Numbered from the stretch's first letter, positions 1-9,026 are shown. The stretch: 64,000 bases of DNA from Chitinophagaceae bacterium UBA2791 (GCA_002352105.1 DEHV01000059.1:41786-105785), one strand, 5' to 3'. The notes: generated by a model not told the origin, from the sequence alone. A program made the numbers and translations.

Positions 1-728
1 ACCAGGTTTCTCAGCTCGTCTACCGATTTGTATTTTCCTGCGAGCCTGATCAGGATATCCCTTTCTCTTGTCTGCACGCTACCTGTTGGGAAATCGAGGT
101 TGGCCGATAATACCGCATTTTGCAACTGCAGCAGGGAAAGGCCGTAGCCTTCCAGTTTATCGGCATCCACGCTCACCTGTATTTCACGCTCCTGGCCGCC
201 GATGATGTTGATCTTAGCTACGCCGGGCGCTCGCGACAATACCGGGGCCACTCTTTTATCGATCAAATCAAAGAAATCGGTTTCGCTTAGCTTCGAAGAA
301 GCGGATAGCGTCATGATCGGCAGATCATCCAGCGAAAATTTATTTAATGAAGGGGGATCCACATTATCCGGCAAATCTTTGAGGATCGCGTTTACCTTTC
401 TTTGCGCGTCGTTCAGGGCATAATCCACATCTGCTTCGCTGTTAAACGTGATGATGATGATGGATAAGCTTTCGAAGGACCTCGTTTCCAGTTTCTTTAT
501 GTTCTCCAGGGAAGACACGGCGTCTTCGATGGTTTTAGATACCGTATTTTCCACCTCGCTGGGGGAGGCGCCGGGATAAATGGTGGTAATAGAAATTACC
601 GGCGGGTTAAACTTGGGTAATAATTCATAGTTCAGGGATTGATAACTTACCCAGCCGCCGAGCGTAAGCACGAGTATCAGCGTTATGACTAACGACGGTC
701 TTTTTATTGATATTTCTGCGATTTTCAT
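1..728 (-). CDS. RND efflux transporter permease, N-terminal part (runs off window)
   Basis: The inner-membrane pump of a tripartite RND efflux system. I translated it by hand from ATG at 728-726; it stays open to base 1, so about 242 N-terminal residues are present. The start MKIAEISIKRPSLVITLILV is the cytoplasmic helix plus first membrane helix of RND pumps, followed by periplasmic porter-domain sequence (LLPKFNPPVISITTIYPGAS, then EVENTVSKTIEDAVSSLENI). It lies downstream of an adaptor gene and a TolC-like gene on the same strand, which completes the set. The substrate cannot be read from this part; the pore and the proton-relay residues lie outside the window. HAE-1 (drug) and heavy-metal types are both possible, with the drug type more likely from the two TetR regulators upstream. 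Confidence 0.93.
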   Translation of the reverse strand, partial: MKIAEISIKRPSLVITLILVLTLGGWVSYQSLNYELLPKFNPPVISITTIYPGASPSEVENTVSKTIEDAVSSLENIKKLETRSFESLSIIIITFNSEADVDYALNDAQRKVNAILKDLPDNVDPPSLNKFSLDDLPIMTLSASSKLSETDFFDLIDKRVAPVLSRAPGVAKINIIGGQEREIQVSVDADKLEGYGLSLLQLQNAVLSANLDFPTGSVQTRERDILIRLAGKYKSVDELRNL

Positions 729-859
729 CTTATATTTTTATGATAATTACATGCCTCGAACGCTTTATCCATAGGATAGCAACCGGTTATTCGCTTTAGC
801 TGCGATTATGGGGATGGGATTGATCATTTGGTAAACAAGCAGGCGCTGTTGTTTTGCGC

Positions 860-1933
860 TTATTGCAATACATTGATCTTTGATCCTTCGAAAAGATTTG
901 CCTGCCCGCTGATGATCACGGTATCTCCCTCGGTTAACCCTTGTAGTATTTCCACCTCGTCTCCTACGATCCTGCCAGGCGTTACTTTTACCAGATGCGA
1001 TACGCCGCCTTCGCCAACGACAAAGACCTCGTTGTTGCTCACGCTACCCATAAAAGCGGTTCTTGGGATCACAAGAGAAGCCGGCGGCTCGGGAAATTCG
1101 AATATGGCGGTAGCAAACATGCCCGCTTTGACCTGCTGGGCGGCATTATTGGCCATTTCTATCTCTACAGGGAAATTTAGCGCCTCGTCTGCTTTCGGAG
1201 CGATAAAACGGATGGTCCCGGTAAATTCCTTGTCAGGGAAAACGCTGGCTTTTACTTTCACCTTATCGCCCGTTTTAATTTGGGCAACCTGCATCTCGTT
1301 TACCTTTACGTTTAATTTTAGCTTAGACACGTCAACCAGTTCAAACAATGGAGCGCCGGGGTTTAAAACGGCGCCGGGTTCGATGAACCTTTTGTTGACG
1401 ATGCCACTGATAGAAGCTTTTATGGTAGCGTCGCCGATCCTGATCCTTGCCTGCTCCACCCGGAAAGCGGCATTTTTTAATGCGAGTATGGCCTGATCTA
1501 ACTGTTGCTGTGTTACGCCGCCTGTGCTAAAGGCGTTTTCAAACCGGACCTTATCCTGTAAGGCATTCTGGTAATTTTCCTCGGCGCTCTGCAGGTCTAT
1601 ATTCAACCCGTCTGTTTTTACGGCTGCCAGGATCTGCCCCTTGCGCACCCTATCTCCTTCTCGTACCAGAACGTTTACGACCCTCCCTGAAGTTTCGGCG
1701 GAAAAATTCAGCTGTTGATAAGGAATAAAATTTCCATTCGCGGAAAAATTGATATTAACGGGTTTTTTAACGACTTCAGCTGCCTTAACAGCCACCTCGC
1801 TGAGTTTTTGAGCGGCCACGGCCGTCTTTTCTTCATTTTTCTTTTTGTTGTTGCTCAGTACCCAACCGATACTTGTTAATACTGCTGCTATTATTATAAT
1901 GGGACTAAGTATCCGTATAATTTTCTTGCTCAT
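860..1933 (-). CDS. RND efflux periplasmic adaptor (membrane fusion protein)
   Basis: A 357-residue HlyD/AcrA-type adaptor that bridges the RND pump and the outer-membrane channel. An N-terminal membrane anchor (about residues 7-27) is followed by a short charged stretch, a split lipoyl/barrel-sandwich domain (GRVVNVLVREGDRVRKGQIL and, after a short alpha hairpin, IKASISGIVNKRFIEPGAVL), a beta-barrel domain (VKVKASVFPDKEFTGTIRFI) and a C-terminal membrane-proximal domain. Length is normal. It lies 16 bases after the TolC-like gene and 131 bases before the pump gene, consistent with one transcript. Confidence 0.93.
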   Translation of the reverse strand: MSKKIIRILSPIIIIAAVLTSIGWVLSNNKKKNEEKTAVAAQKLSEVAVKAAEVVKKPVNINFSANGNFIPYQQLNFSAETSGRVVNVLVREGDRVRKGQILAAVKTDGLNIDLQSAEENYQNALQDKVRFENAFSTGGVTQQQLDQAILALKNAAFRVEQARIRIGDATIKASISGIVNKRFIEPGAVLNPGAPLFELVDVSKLKLNVKVNEMQVAQIKTGDKVKVKASVFPDKEFTGTIRFIAPKADEALNFPVEIEMANNAAQQVKAGMFATAIFEFPEPPASLVIPRTAFMGSVSNNEVFVVGEGGVSHLVKVTPGRIVGDEVEILQGLTEGDTVIISGQANLFEGSKINVLQ

Positions 1934-1949
1934 AAAGGATAGTATTGAT

Positions 1950-3389
1950 TTAGTTGAGTAATGATTTAAGTTTTCCCTGGGATTTTAATAGCTGTATTTC
2001 CGCAAGCTTATAATCCAGCAGGGCGGTTGAATAATTATTCTGCGCGTCGATCTCGGCGTTCTCCGCCTGCAGGAGATCGGTCAGGTAAGCCAATCCCTGG
2101 TTATAATTGTTCAATGTATTTTGATAGGTTTTTTTTGCCAATGCCGCATTCCTGCGCTGGCTGTTGAGGATTACGATGCTGCTGTTCATCTGGGCTTTTG
2201 CATTTTCAAACGCCATATCAAGCGAAAGGCTGGTTTTTTCGATATCCTCCTGCAGTCTCCGGATGCTCACATCTGCCTGCCTGATGCGCGAACGCGTAGC
2301 CCACCCGTTAAAAATAGGTATCCTCAGGGTCGCGCCGATGCTGCTATAGTCGAACCAGTTTACTCCGCCGGACGCGCCTTTGAATACGGGGAATGTGTTG
2401 CCGATACCCTGGTAATTATAATTCCCCGATAAAGAAAGAGAGGGATAATATTCTGCCTTATACGCCTGTTTCTGATAATTCAGCAGTTCTTCCTGTTTTT
2501 TTAAAACCTGGTATTCTGTCCGCTGGCTGATATCCGGCCTGGCTTGCGACTCCAGCATATCGGGCAAGATCTCGGGGATGGCCATATCGGGTATCTGAAA
2601 ACGACGACGAATGTCCACGCCCATAAAATACTTCAGTTGGTTTTCCATCATCGTCACGGCATTCTGCAATTGCTGTTTTTGGCTCTCCAGGTTGGCAAGG
2701 CTAACGGCTATTCGGTCTACATCGATTTGTTTTCCGAGACCATTTGCGTATAATCCTTTAATGATGGCTTCCGATTTTTGGGTATTCGTTATGGAACTGT
2801 CGATCACCCTGATCTTCTGGCGTTGGACCAGCACATTGTAATAAGCCGTGGCTACCAGTTCAATGACCTGCTCCTCCGCGAGTTCGCCTGAAAGCTCATA
2901 ATACTCGCGAGAGCCTTTAGCGGCTTTTAAGCCTGTTAAGATGGACTGATCAAACAGGTTTTGAGAAAGCGTGATGCCGGCGGTTGATAGCCATTTCTGT
3001 CCGAACGCCACCAGCAAGACTTTTCCGGGCTGCCCGAGCATATCTCCCGGCAGCGCGCTTTTTTGCAGAATGGGGTTATAGGTTATATTTCCGTTGCCGC
3101 TCACCTGTGGCAATGCACGGGAACGGACCTCGTCGATCTGGTATGCGCTGTTTTCAATATCCAGCCTTGCTTTTCGCGCATCCTGGTTTGTCCGTATCGC
3201 CATCTCCAACGCGTCTTTCAGGCTCAGTTCAATAGGATCCGTTATATCCTGCGACCGGACGCTTTGAAATGCGCATAGCATCAATATTAATAACTGCCAG
3301 GTCCGTCCCAGGCGCCGGACCCTTGGCTCGCCGGCTATTGGAATAACTTTCTTTTCCACTGCGTCGGGGGCTTGTTTGCTTGGTTTCAT
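1950..3389 (-). CDS. TolC-family outer-membrane efflux protein
   Basis: The outer-membrane channel of the efflux operon. I chose ATG at 3389 (479 residues) because the longer frame from 3440 begins with TTG and would overlap the TetR gene by 16 bases. A signal peptide with a long basic region ends near FQSVRSQ, followed by LSLKDALEMAIRTNQDARKA, the start of the first OEP repeat. The second repeat carries the usual long coiled-coil helices near the C-terminus (NNYNQGLAYLTDLLQAENAE). No lipobox cysteine is seen, unlike the outer-membrane lipoprotein of the second RND operon in this window. Confidence 0.9.
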   Translation of the reverse strand: MKPSKQAPDAVEKKVIPIAGEPRVRRLGRTWQLLILMLCAFQSVRSQDITDPIELSLKDALEMAIRTNQDARKARLDIENSAYQIDEVRSRALPQVSGNGNITYNPILQKSALPGDMLGQPGKVLLVAFGQKWLSTAGITLSQNLFDQSILTGLKAAKGSREYYELSGELAEEQVIELVATAYYNVLVQRQKIRVIDSSITNTQKSEAIIKGLYANGLGKQIDVDRIAVSLANLESQKQQLQNAVTMMENQLKYFMGVDIRRRFQIPDMAIPEILPDMLESQARPDISQRTEYQVLKKQEELLNYQKQAYKAEYYPSLSLSGNYNYQGIGNTFPVFKGASGGVNWFDYSSIGATLRIPIFNGWATRSRIRQADVSIRRLQEDIEKTSLSLDMAFENAKAQMNSSIVILNSQRRNAALAKKTYQNTLNNYNQGLAYLTDLLQAENAEIDAQNNYSTALLDYKLAEIQLLKSQGKLKSLLN

Positions 3390-3424
3390 TGTTTGAATAA
3401 GTGATGTTTTATTTTTCGCTGTAA

Positions 3425-4039
3425 CTATTGTTTTCCGCAAACGCAGGGTTTCAGCCCTGCTACGTAAATCCTTATCAGTTCCCTTTGCTGCTTAAAAACC
3501 CGGGCAATTTCATTGCGGTCGGGAAAAACATTTTCTTTTTTTATTGCATACTGTAAAGCGCTTAGCGTTTCCATGAGCAATTGCGCTGTTTCTGCGGCGT
3601 CAACCTTCCCGAGCTCCTTATTGGCTATAGCCGCTTCGATCTCCCGCGTCACCATCTGTAATAGCTTTTCCCTGGTTGCCGCCATCATATCCGCCAGCTC
3701 TTCCTGGTGAAAGAAACTGTCGCGGGGCGTTTCCGTCATCATAAAGTATTTCTTAAAGAAAAACTCCTGGACATTCACCAGTTCCATCAGCTTATCTGTA
3801 ATTGTCCGGCGCTGTTCGAATTTATCTTCGAGAAGGGCTAAATACTCGCAGTTGATCTTGCTGATCACTTCCCTGATCAGCGCTTTTTTGTCGGGGAAAT
3901 AGTAATACAGGCTTTGCTGGGAAAGACCCAGATCCCTGGCTATTTCAGAAAAACTGGTTTTGCTGAATCCAAAATGAATGAACCGTTTTATGGCTGCTTC
4001 CAATATGGCGTCCGGTCTGGCATGCGAATCAATCTTCAT
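3425..4039 (-). CDS. TetR/AcrR-family transcriptional regulator (efflux operon repressor)
   Basis: A 204-residue TetR-type regulator. The N-terminal helix-turn-helix is clear (RFIHFGFSKTSFSEIARDLG, then LSQQSLYYYFPDKKALIREV), and the remaining helical domain should bind a ligand. It is the first gene of the TetR/TolC/adaptor/pump group, so by family precedent it represses the operon and is released by a pump substrate. A 23-bp dyad at 4067-4089 lies 28 bases upstream of the start and is the natural operator candidate. Its DNA-binding region closely resembles that of the TetR gene at 4135-4737 (shared pattern RFxHFxxSKT, EIAxDLGxS, LYYYFPDK), which suggests a duplication. Confidence 0.92.
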   Translation of the reverse strand: MKIDSHARPDAILEAAIKRFIHFGFSKTSFSEIARDLGLSQQSLYYYFPDKKALIREVISKINCEYLALLEDKFEQRRTITDKLMELVNVQEFFFKKYFMMTETPRDSFFHQEELADMMAATREKLLQMVTREIEAAIANKELGKVDAAETAQLLMETLSALQYAIKKENVFPDRNEIARVFKQQRELIRIYVAGLKPCVCGKQ

Positions 4040-4066
4040 GAAAACATATTTATTAATTTTAATAAC

Positions 4067-4089
4067 TGACTATTTTAGTATAAAAGTCA
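4067..4089. promoter_or_regulatory. Imperfect 23-bp dyad, candidate TetR operator
   Basis: The arms are TGACT and AGTCA, with further symmetric positions inside (pattern TGACTnTTnTA, centre G, TAnAAnAGTCA); 18 of 23 positions are symmetric when the sequence is compared with its own reverse complement, including the unpaired centre as a mismatch. It sits just upstream of the TetR gene that starts at 4039. Inference: autoregulatory operator of the efflux operon. Confidence 0.45.
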
Positions 4090-4134
4090 AAATTAAAACA
4101 AAAAAAATTCCCGTCAACTGTTTTAACAAAAAAA

Positions 4135-4737
4135 CTATGATTTTAACCCATTGAAGAATATAACGGCGAACTCCTTTTCCTGGTCGTAGAGCGCTTCAAA
4201 TTGCTCCTTTTCAGGAAAAACGGTTATGCCTTTTTTTAGGAAGAAAACGCGCCTGAGGCCTTCCAGGCAGTCGAGGAATAGTTGGGCCAGGCGCCGGGGG
4301 TCTTTGGTTTTTACCTGTCCGTTTTTTCGGGCCTTATTAATAATGGCCAGCACGGCGTTGAATTCAGAAGTTTTGGCGATCCCAAAAATAGATTTTACTT
4401 CATCGGGAGACCTGTTAACTGCAGTTTGCGCAAACTCAATGATATTGAAGTATTGAATAATAAAATCCTTTCTTTTTTTAAGATAACGCATGATATTTTT
4501 CACCGCATCAATTTCGCTGAGCAACTCCGAAGCATATTCTTTCTGATGTCTTTCTATAATATGGCCAAGCACTGCGGCGTATAGGTTAAGCTTATCGGGG
4601 AAATAGTAGTACAACAGCGGTTTGGAAATACCCAGATCCGCCGCTATTTCGGCCATCGTGGTTTTGGAAACCGTAAAATGGGCAAACCGTTTCTCGGCAG
4701 CCAGCACTATTGCTTCCCTTTTCTGGTCCTGACTCAT
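4135..4737 (-). CDS. TetR/AcrR-family transcriptional regulator
   Basis: A 200-residue TetR-type regulator with N-terminal helix-turn-helix (RFAHFTVSKTTMAEIAADLG, then ISKPLLYYYFPDKLNLYAAV) and a divergent C-terminal helical ligand-binding domain. It lies 95 bases upstream of the first TetR gene on the same strand. That gap holds the dyad at 4067-4089, so the two genes could be separately controlled. The HTH regions are close relatives and the effector domains differ. Its own upstream region has a dyad with CTTATAA/TTATAAG arms (4761-4787). The effector is unknown. Confidence 0.9.
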   Translation of the reverse strand: MSQDQKREAIVLAAEKRFAHFTVSKTTMAEIAADLGISKPLLYYYFPDKLNLYAAVLGHIIERHQKEYASELLSEIDAVKNIMRYLKKRKDFIIQYFNIIEFAQTAVNRSPDEVKSIFGIAKTSEFNAVLAIINKARKNGQVKTKDPRRLAQLFLDCLEGLRRVFFLKKGITVFPEKEQFEALYDQEKEFAVIFFNGLKS

Positions 4738-5106
4738 ATCGGCATGCTGTTTATGTTTATCTTATAACAAAGCTGGCTTTTTATAAGTAAAATATCACAA
4801 ATTTAAACGGTATAAGGGAATATCTTCTGATCAGCTGGGTTCCATCAGTTGGTAAAGCGTAAAAATTCCCGGTGAACGCGCAGGGATTTTTTTTTCTGCG
4901 ATCCTGTTCCCGGGCAAAATAAACGGCATACCGATCATGTTTGGGATCGTTTAAGGCAATTGTCTGCGGGCCTGTGAAATTTCTCCTGTATTTTTGGGCA
5001 GCTCAGCCAGGGTTGACTACCAGGATAAGATATTGGCGGCGCCTTATACAATTATCCATCTGAATAGAATTGGGATGGGCGCCGGGAAAACATACAACCA
5101 GACAAA
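4738..5106. other. Intergenic region between divergent genes
   Basis: 369 bases between the TetR gene (minus) and the EEP-family gene (plus). Apart from the dyad at 4761-4787 I see no coding sequence, RNA gene or clear terminator. The AT-rich part near the TetR start is the likely promoter region; no perfect TAnnTTTG element was found for the plus-strand gene. Confidence 0.5.
4761..4787. promoter_or_regulatory. Dyad with CTTATAA/TTATAAG arms, candidate TetR operator
   Basis: Seven-base perfect arms at 4761-4767 and 4781-4787, separated by 13 bases with further partial symmetry, 24 bases upstream of the TetR start at 4737. The overall size suits a TetR operator. Inference: autoregulatory site. 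Confidence 0.4.
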
Positions 5107-6000
5107 ATGAAGATCATAAACGTAAAATTATTGCCGTTGTTGTTCAGCCTACTGTTTCTCAGTATCGTCGGCACAGGTCAGGAAACGGTCAAAATCCTTT
5201 CATACAATGTTTTATATGGCTTGCAAAAGGATTCTGTAAATATTGAACGGTATAAGGCCTTCCTCAGGGATCTTGATCCTGATATTGTTGCAACCCAGGA
5301 GATGAATGGCTGGACGCAAAAAACACTGGAGGAACTGGCGGAGAGCTATGGACATCCCTATGCCTTACAATCCAAGGAAACAGGCTACCCCGTGGCATTG
5401 ACCTCAAGAACTCCACTGGTCAATTTCAGGAAGGTGACTGAAAATATGTTGCATAGTTATATATACGCTAAAGTAAGAGGCATTCATATTTTTGTCGTTC
5501 ACCTCTCCCCTCTTACCAATAAAAAAAGGCTGGAAGAAGCGGGTAATATCATTGCGCAGGCGAAGGAAATTCCCGCCAGGGAGCCTATACTGATCATGGG
5601 CGATTTTAATGCGCTTGACGGATCGGATAGTTTGTATTATGGCGAAGAGGTTTACCGTATGCTGAAAGGCCGGGAAGAAAGACACCCCCATATCCGGAAC
5701 CTGAACCAGGGGCGGTTAGACTATTCGGTGATGAATACATTCAAAGAGGCCGGATTTAAGGATTCTTTTAAGCTCATGAAGAATGAATTTACAGGCAGCA
5801 TGCCCACATCCAAGGATGGAGAAGGCAATATCAATCCGAACCATGCCGGAGTTACCCGACGTATCGATTATATATGGTGTAATGCAACAGCAGCTAGATA
5901 CCTGACAAAAACCGTCATATTAAAGAATGAGTTGACCAGCCTCATATCCGATCATTATCCCGTTTATGCGGAGTTTGTTCTGCCCGTTAAAAGGCGATAA
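5107..6000 (+). CDS. Secreted endonuclease/exonuclease/phosphatase-fold hydrolase
   Basis: 297 residues with a signal peptide (hydrophobic core about residues 8-20, cleavage near GTGQ). The EEP-fold metal site is visible in order: KILSYNVLYG (Asn), ATQEMNGW (catalytic Glu), LIMGDFNALDGS (Asp/Asn), RRIDYIW and a C-terminal SDHYPVYAEF (catalytic Asp-His). The family cleaves phosphodiester or phosphomonoester bonds in nucleic acids, sphingomyelin or inositol phosphates; the substrate is not readable here. A secreted phosphodiesterase for nutrient scavenging is plausible. It appears monocistronic. Confidence 0.88.
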   Translation: MKIINVKLLPLLFSLLFLSIVGTGQETVKILSYNVLYGLQKDSVNIERYKAFLRDLDPDIVATQEMNGWTQKTLEELAESYGHPYALQSKETGYPVALTSRTPLVNFRKVTENMLHSYIYAKVRGIHIFVVHLSPLTNKKRLEEAGNIIAQAKEIPAREPILIMGDFNALDGSDSLYYGEEVYRMLKGREERHPHIRNLNQGRLDYSVMNTFKEAGFKDSFKLMKNEFTGSMPTSKDGEGNINPNHAGVTRRIDYIWCNATAARYLTKTVILKNELTSLISDHYPVYAEFVLPVKRR

Positions 6001-6184
6001 ATAGAACGGAGCCTGCTTTGTGCTCCATCTCGGGGAAGGGAATGACCCCGGCATTCGGGTCACCCAGCTCTTTGATAAATTTTTAAAAAATATTAACAAA
6101 TTCATTTTTAACAGATAAGTATTTTCGTACCTCTGATTCCATATAGCTCTAATTTTTAATGAATTACTAATATTTGTTAATGCT

Positions 6185-7033
6185 ATGTTAGCGCGATTTT
6201 ACTATTTTGGGCCCAGTTATTTCTCCCATTTTATTTCTATTTTTTTTCTTGTTGCGATTTTAGCCTTCCCTTCCCGCGCTCAAACGGGCGGACAAAAAAA
6301 GTCCAGCTTTACGGCCAACCTGGTCAACGTTGAAGCCGCAGTTAAGGACCCTTTCCGGTATTCGGTCTCGTTGCGCAATGGTAATGCTTCTGCGCAGCGC
6401 TATGAATTAAAAGCGAAGACGCCGGACGGATGGACGACGGTATTTCGCACCGGGGGCAGCCAGGTAGCCGCCGTCAGGGTCGATTCCGGCAAAACGCAGG
6501 ACATCACGGTCGAGATCCTGGCTTCGCCGACGGCTAAGCCAGGTCTGTACAAAATTCCAATGAGCGCTGTCAGCGACAACGAATCGCTTCAGCTTGAGCT
6601 GGAGGCCGTAGTGAAAGGTAGCTATGCCCTTGAATTGTCTACTCCTTCGGGGCGGCTTAGCGATGACGTGACGGAAGGAAAAAGCAAGCAACTCCGGTTA
6701 ACGCTGAAGAATACAGGCACGCTTCCTCTGGACGACCTGGAGCTGTCTGCGCAAACGCCCGCGAAATGGAGCGCGACATTTGAGCCGTCAAAAATTGAGC
6801 GGCTTGATCCCGGGCAAACGCAGGAAGTAAGCGCAACGCTCAGCGTTCCCGACAAGACCATAGCGGGCGATTATGTTACCACCTTTACCTCCCGGAACAG
6901 CCAAACGTCGGCCAACGCCGTTTTCCGGATGACCGTAAAAACTTCGCTGCTTGCCGGATGGATTGGAATTATGGTAATGTTTCTCGCCCTGGGCGCTGTA
7001 TATTACCTGATTCGTAAATATGGAAGAAGATGA
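6185..7033 (+). CDS. NEW3-domain, membrane-anchored extracytoplasmic protein
   Basis: 282 residues. A signal peptide (to about FPSRAQ) is followed by two Ig-like beta domains of the NPCBM-associated NEW3 type, the first around RYELKAKTPDGWTTVF with LASPTAKPGLYKIP and the second around LPLDDLELSAQTPAKWSATF with SVPDKTIAGDYVTTF. A C-terminal membrane helix (GWIGIMVMFLALGAVYYLI) ends in a basic tail. It precedes an ABC ATPase gene by 6 bases and a permease gene, so it is probably an accessory envelope subunit of that transporter. NEW3 proteins next to ABC-2 type transporters recur in bacteria, but their function is not established. Confidence 0.8.
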   Translation: MLARFYYFGPSYFSHFISIFFLVAILAFPSRAQTGGQKKSSFTANLVNVEAAVKDPFRYSVSLRNGNASAQRYELKAKTPDGWTTVFRTGGSQVAAVRVDSGKTQDITVEILASPTAKPGLYKIPMSAVSDNESLQLELEAVVKGSYALELSTPSGRLSDDVTEGKSKQLRLTLKNTGTLPLDDLELSAQTPAKWSATFEPSKIERLDPGQTQEVSATLSVPDKTIAGDYVTTFTSRNSQTSANAVFRMTVKTSLLAGWIGIMVMFLALGAVYYLIRKYGRR

Positions 7034-7039
7034 GTTAGC

Positions 7040-8056
7040 ATGGAAAATCCAATTATTGAACTGGAAGGATTAACGAAATCCTATGGTTCTGCAAAGGCCG
7101 TGGATAATCTCTCCCTGAAAATCAGCCGGGGCGAAATATTTGGTCTGCTCGGACCCAATGGGGCCGGTAAAACCACAACCATCCTGATGATGCTGGGGTT
7201 GACAGAACCTACCGCCGGTCTCGCCCGGGTTTGCGGCGTCGATGCTTCAAGCAACCCTATCGCCGTGAAGAGAAAACTGGGATACATGCCCGACAGCATG
7301 GGTTTCTACGACGACATGACCGCCCTGGAAAACCTGATGTATATTGGCAGGCTCAATAGAATTGAGGAGCATGAACTCATAACGCGCGCCCACAAAACAA
7401 TGGAGATAGTAGGCCTTGGCGAGGAGATGCATAAGAAGACCTCCGCCTATTCCAGGGGCATGAAGCAGCGGCTTGGCCTGGCAGATGTGCTGATCAGGGA
7501 GCCGGAAATAATCATTCTTGACGAGCCCACGCTCGGCATTGACCCCAGCGGCATAAAGGAGTTTCTATCGCTTATACGCCGGCTCAGCAAGCAACAGGGA
7601 CTTACGGTATTGTTATCGTCGCATCATCTGCATCAGGTGCAGCAGGTTTGCGACCGGGTTGGCATTTTTGTGGGCGGCAGGCTGCTGGTAGAGGGCGATA
7701 TGGAAACGCTTTCACGGAACCTGTTCGGCGAAGAGTCCTATGTGCTGCAGATCAGTTTCAGGGAGCCGGCGCCCCCATCAGGAGAACACATCGAAGCGCT
7801 CAAGGCGCTGGACGTCGTGAAGCAGATCACTATAGACAAGAACCTCGTTGAAGTGTCTTGCAGCGAAGACATTACCCCGGATGTAGTCCGACTTTTCGTT
7901 CAAAAAGGATTGAACATAACAGGGGTGCGCAAAAAGGAATTCGGGCTGGATGAGATTTATCACCGTTATTTTGAAAACAATCAAAAGAACAACATTTCTA
8001 ATGGAAAGTCCGCTGGTTTATTTCAAAGGTCTTTTTTCAAAAGGAATAACGCATAA
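7040..8056 (+). CDS. ABC transporter ATP-binding protein
   Basis: 338 residues. Walker A (GLLGPNGAGKTTTI), the ABC signature and Walker B (YSRGMKQRLGLADVL, EIIILDEPTLGID) and the switch histidine (SSHHLHQVQQV) are intact, so it should hydrolyse ATP. The C-terminal 110 residues are the regulatory extension common in ABC-2 exporter ATPases. The last 20 or so residues are Asn/Lys-rich and overlap the permease gene by about 56 bases, suggesting translational coupling. The partners are the NEW3 protein (upstream) and the permease (downstream). Confidence 0.94.
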   Translation: MENPIIELEGLTKSYGSAKAVDNLSLKISRGEIFGLLGPNGAGKTTTILMMLGLTEPTAGLARVCGVDASSNPIAVKRKLGYMPDSMGFYDDMTALENLMYIGRLNRIEEHELITRAHKTMEIVGLGEEMHKKTSAYSRGMKQRLGLADVLIREPEIIILDEPTLGIDPSGIKEFLSLIRRLSKQQGLTVLLSSHHLHQVQQVCDRVGIFVGGRLLVEGDMETLSRNLFGEESYVLQISFREPAPPSGEHIEALKALDVVKQITIDKNLVEVSCSEDITPDVVRLFVQKGLNITGVRKKEFGLDEIYHRYFENNQKNNISNGKSAGLFQRSFFKRNNA

Positions 8057-9026
8057 AGGCCTGGGACAGCAAAAAGCCGAGAGCCCGTTCCGGGCGATGA
8101 CGCGCAAAGAAGCGGGAGATCATGTCCGCAGCTGGCGCTTTATTGTGATGCTGATACTGATTGCGCTTACCTTCCTGGGCGCCTTATATGTATCCCTGAG
8201 TAATATCAGCGCGGCAACGGCGAATATCAACGATCCGGACCGGCTTTTTGTGTACCTGAAGCTGCTCACCACATCGGATGGAACGCTTCCGACCTTTCAT
8301 GTCTTTATCAGTTTCCTGGGCCCCTTGCTTGGCATTGCCCTGGGTTTTGACGCCATAAATTCGGAACAAAACAATGGCACGCTAACCCGCCTGATGGCCC
8401 AACCTATTTACCGTGATAACGTGCTGCTCGCCAAGTTTTGCGGCGCCCTGATCGTTGTAAGCGTTTTATTTCTTTGCCTGGTCCTGCTGATGATAGGAGG
8501 AGGAATGATGATCACAGGCGTTCTGGTGGAGCCCGGCGAACTGCTACGCATCCTCGGGTTTGTTGCGATGAGCATTTTGTATGTTGGCTTCTGGCTAAGC
8601 CTTGCTATCCTGTTGTCGGTCAGATTCAGGAACGCGGCGACTTCGGCGCTCGCCGCCATCGGCATATGGCTGTTTTTTACCGTATTCTACCGCATCATTG
8701 TAAACCTGATCATGAGCGCGGTACTCCCCTCTTCAGGACCTCTTCCGCCCGAGGATCTGCTCTCTTATAACAATCTTCTTTTGTTTCTATTACGACTGGC
8801 GCCCAGCCAGCTATATACAGATGCCGCAACGACCTTGCTGATGCCTTCCGTGAGAAGTCTTGGTCCGTTGACTATGGAACAGATGGCGGGGGCCATTCCT
8901 TCTCCGTTGCCTTTGAAGGAAAGCCTGATGATCGTCTGGCCGCAGGTTACAGGATTGCTGGCGGCAACGACCGTTTGCTTTGCCCTGGCCTATTACCTTT
9001 TTATGCGCAGGGAGATCCGGACATAA
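8001..9026 (+). CDS. ABC-2 type transporter permease
   Basis: 341 residues from ATG at 8001; ATG at 7950 (deeper in the ATPase gene) and ATG at 8097 are alternatives. A cytoplasmic amphipathic segment (MTRKEAGDHVRSWRF) leads into six membrane segments: about FIVMLILIALTFLGALYV, FISFLGPLLGIALGFDAI, LIVVSVLFLCLVLLMIG, ILYVGFWLSLAILLSV, AAIGIWLFFTVFYRIIV and a C-terminal helix ending LAYYLFMRREIRT. The motif NSEQNNGTLTRLMAQPIYRD between segments two and three is typical of NosY/GldF-like permeases. The exported substrate is unknown. Confidence 0.88.
   Translation: MESPLVYFKGLFSKGITHKGLGQQKAESPFRAMTRKEAGDHVRSWRFIVMLILIALTFLGALYVSLSNISAATANINDPDRLFVYLKLLTTSDGTLPTFHVFISFLGPLLGIALGFDAINSEQNNGTLTRLMAQPIYRDNVLLAKFCGALIVVSVLFLCLVLLMIGGGMMITGVLVEPGELLRILGFVAMSILYVGFWLSLAILLSVRFRNAATSALAAIGIWLFFTVFYRIIVNLIMSAVLPSSGPLPPEDLLSYNNLLLFLLRLAPSQLYTDAATTLLMPSVRSLGPLTMEQMAGAIPSPLPLKESLMIVWPQVTGLLAATTVCFALAYYLFMRREIRT

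Noticed and set aside
828..1496. 222-codon plus-strand frame
   Set aside because: It lies wholly inside the adaptor gene in antisense, has no family features and reads as a shadow of that gene.
6001..6184. GGAGC/GCTCC and GACCC/GGGTC stems after the EEP-family gene as a terminator
   Set aside because: Stems are short and no T-run follows directly, so the evidence is too weak for a terminator call.
8097..9026. ATG 8097 as permease start
   Set aside because: Possible, but it would drop 32 residues and leave a 40-base gap; overlap starts are usual in such operons, so 8001 was preferred with the alternative noted.
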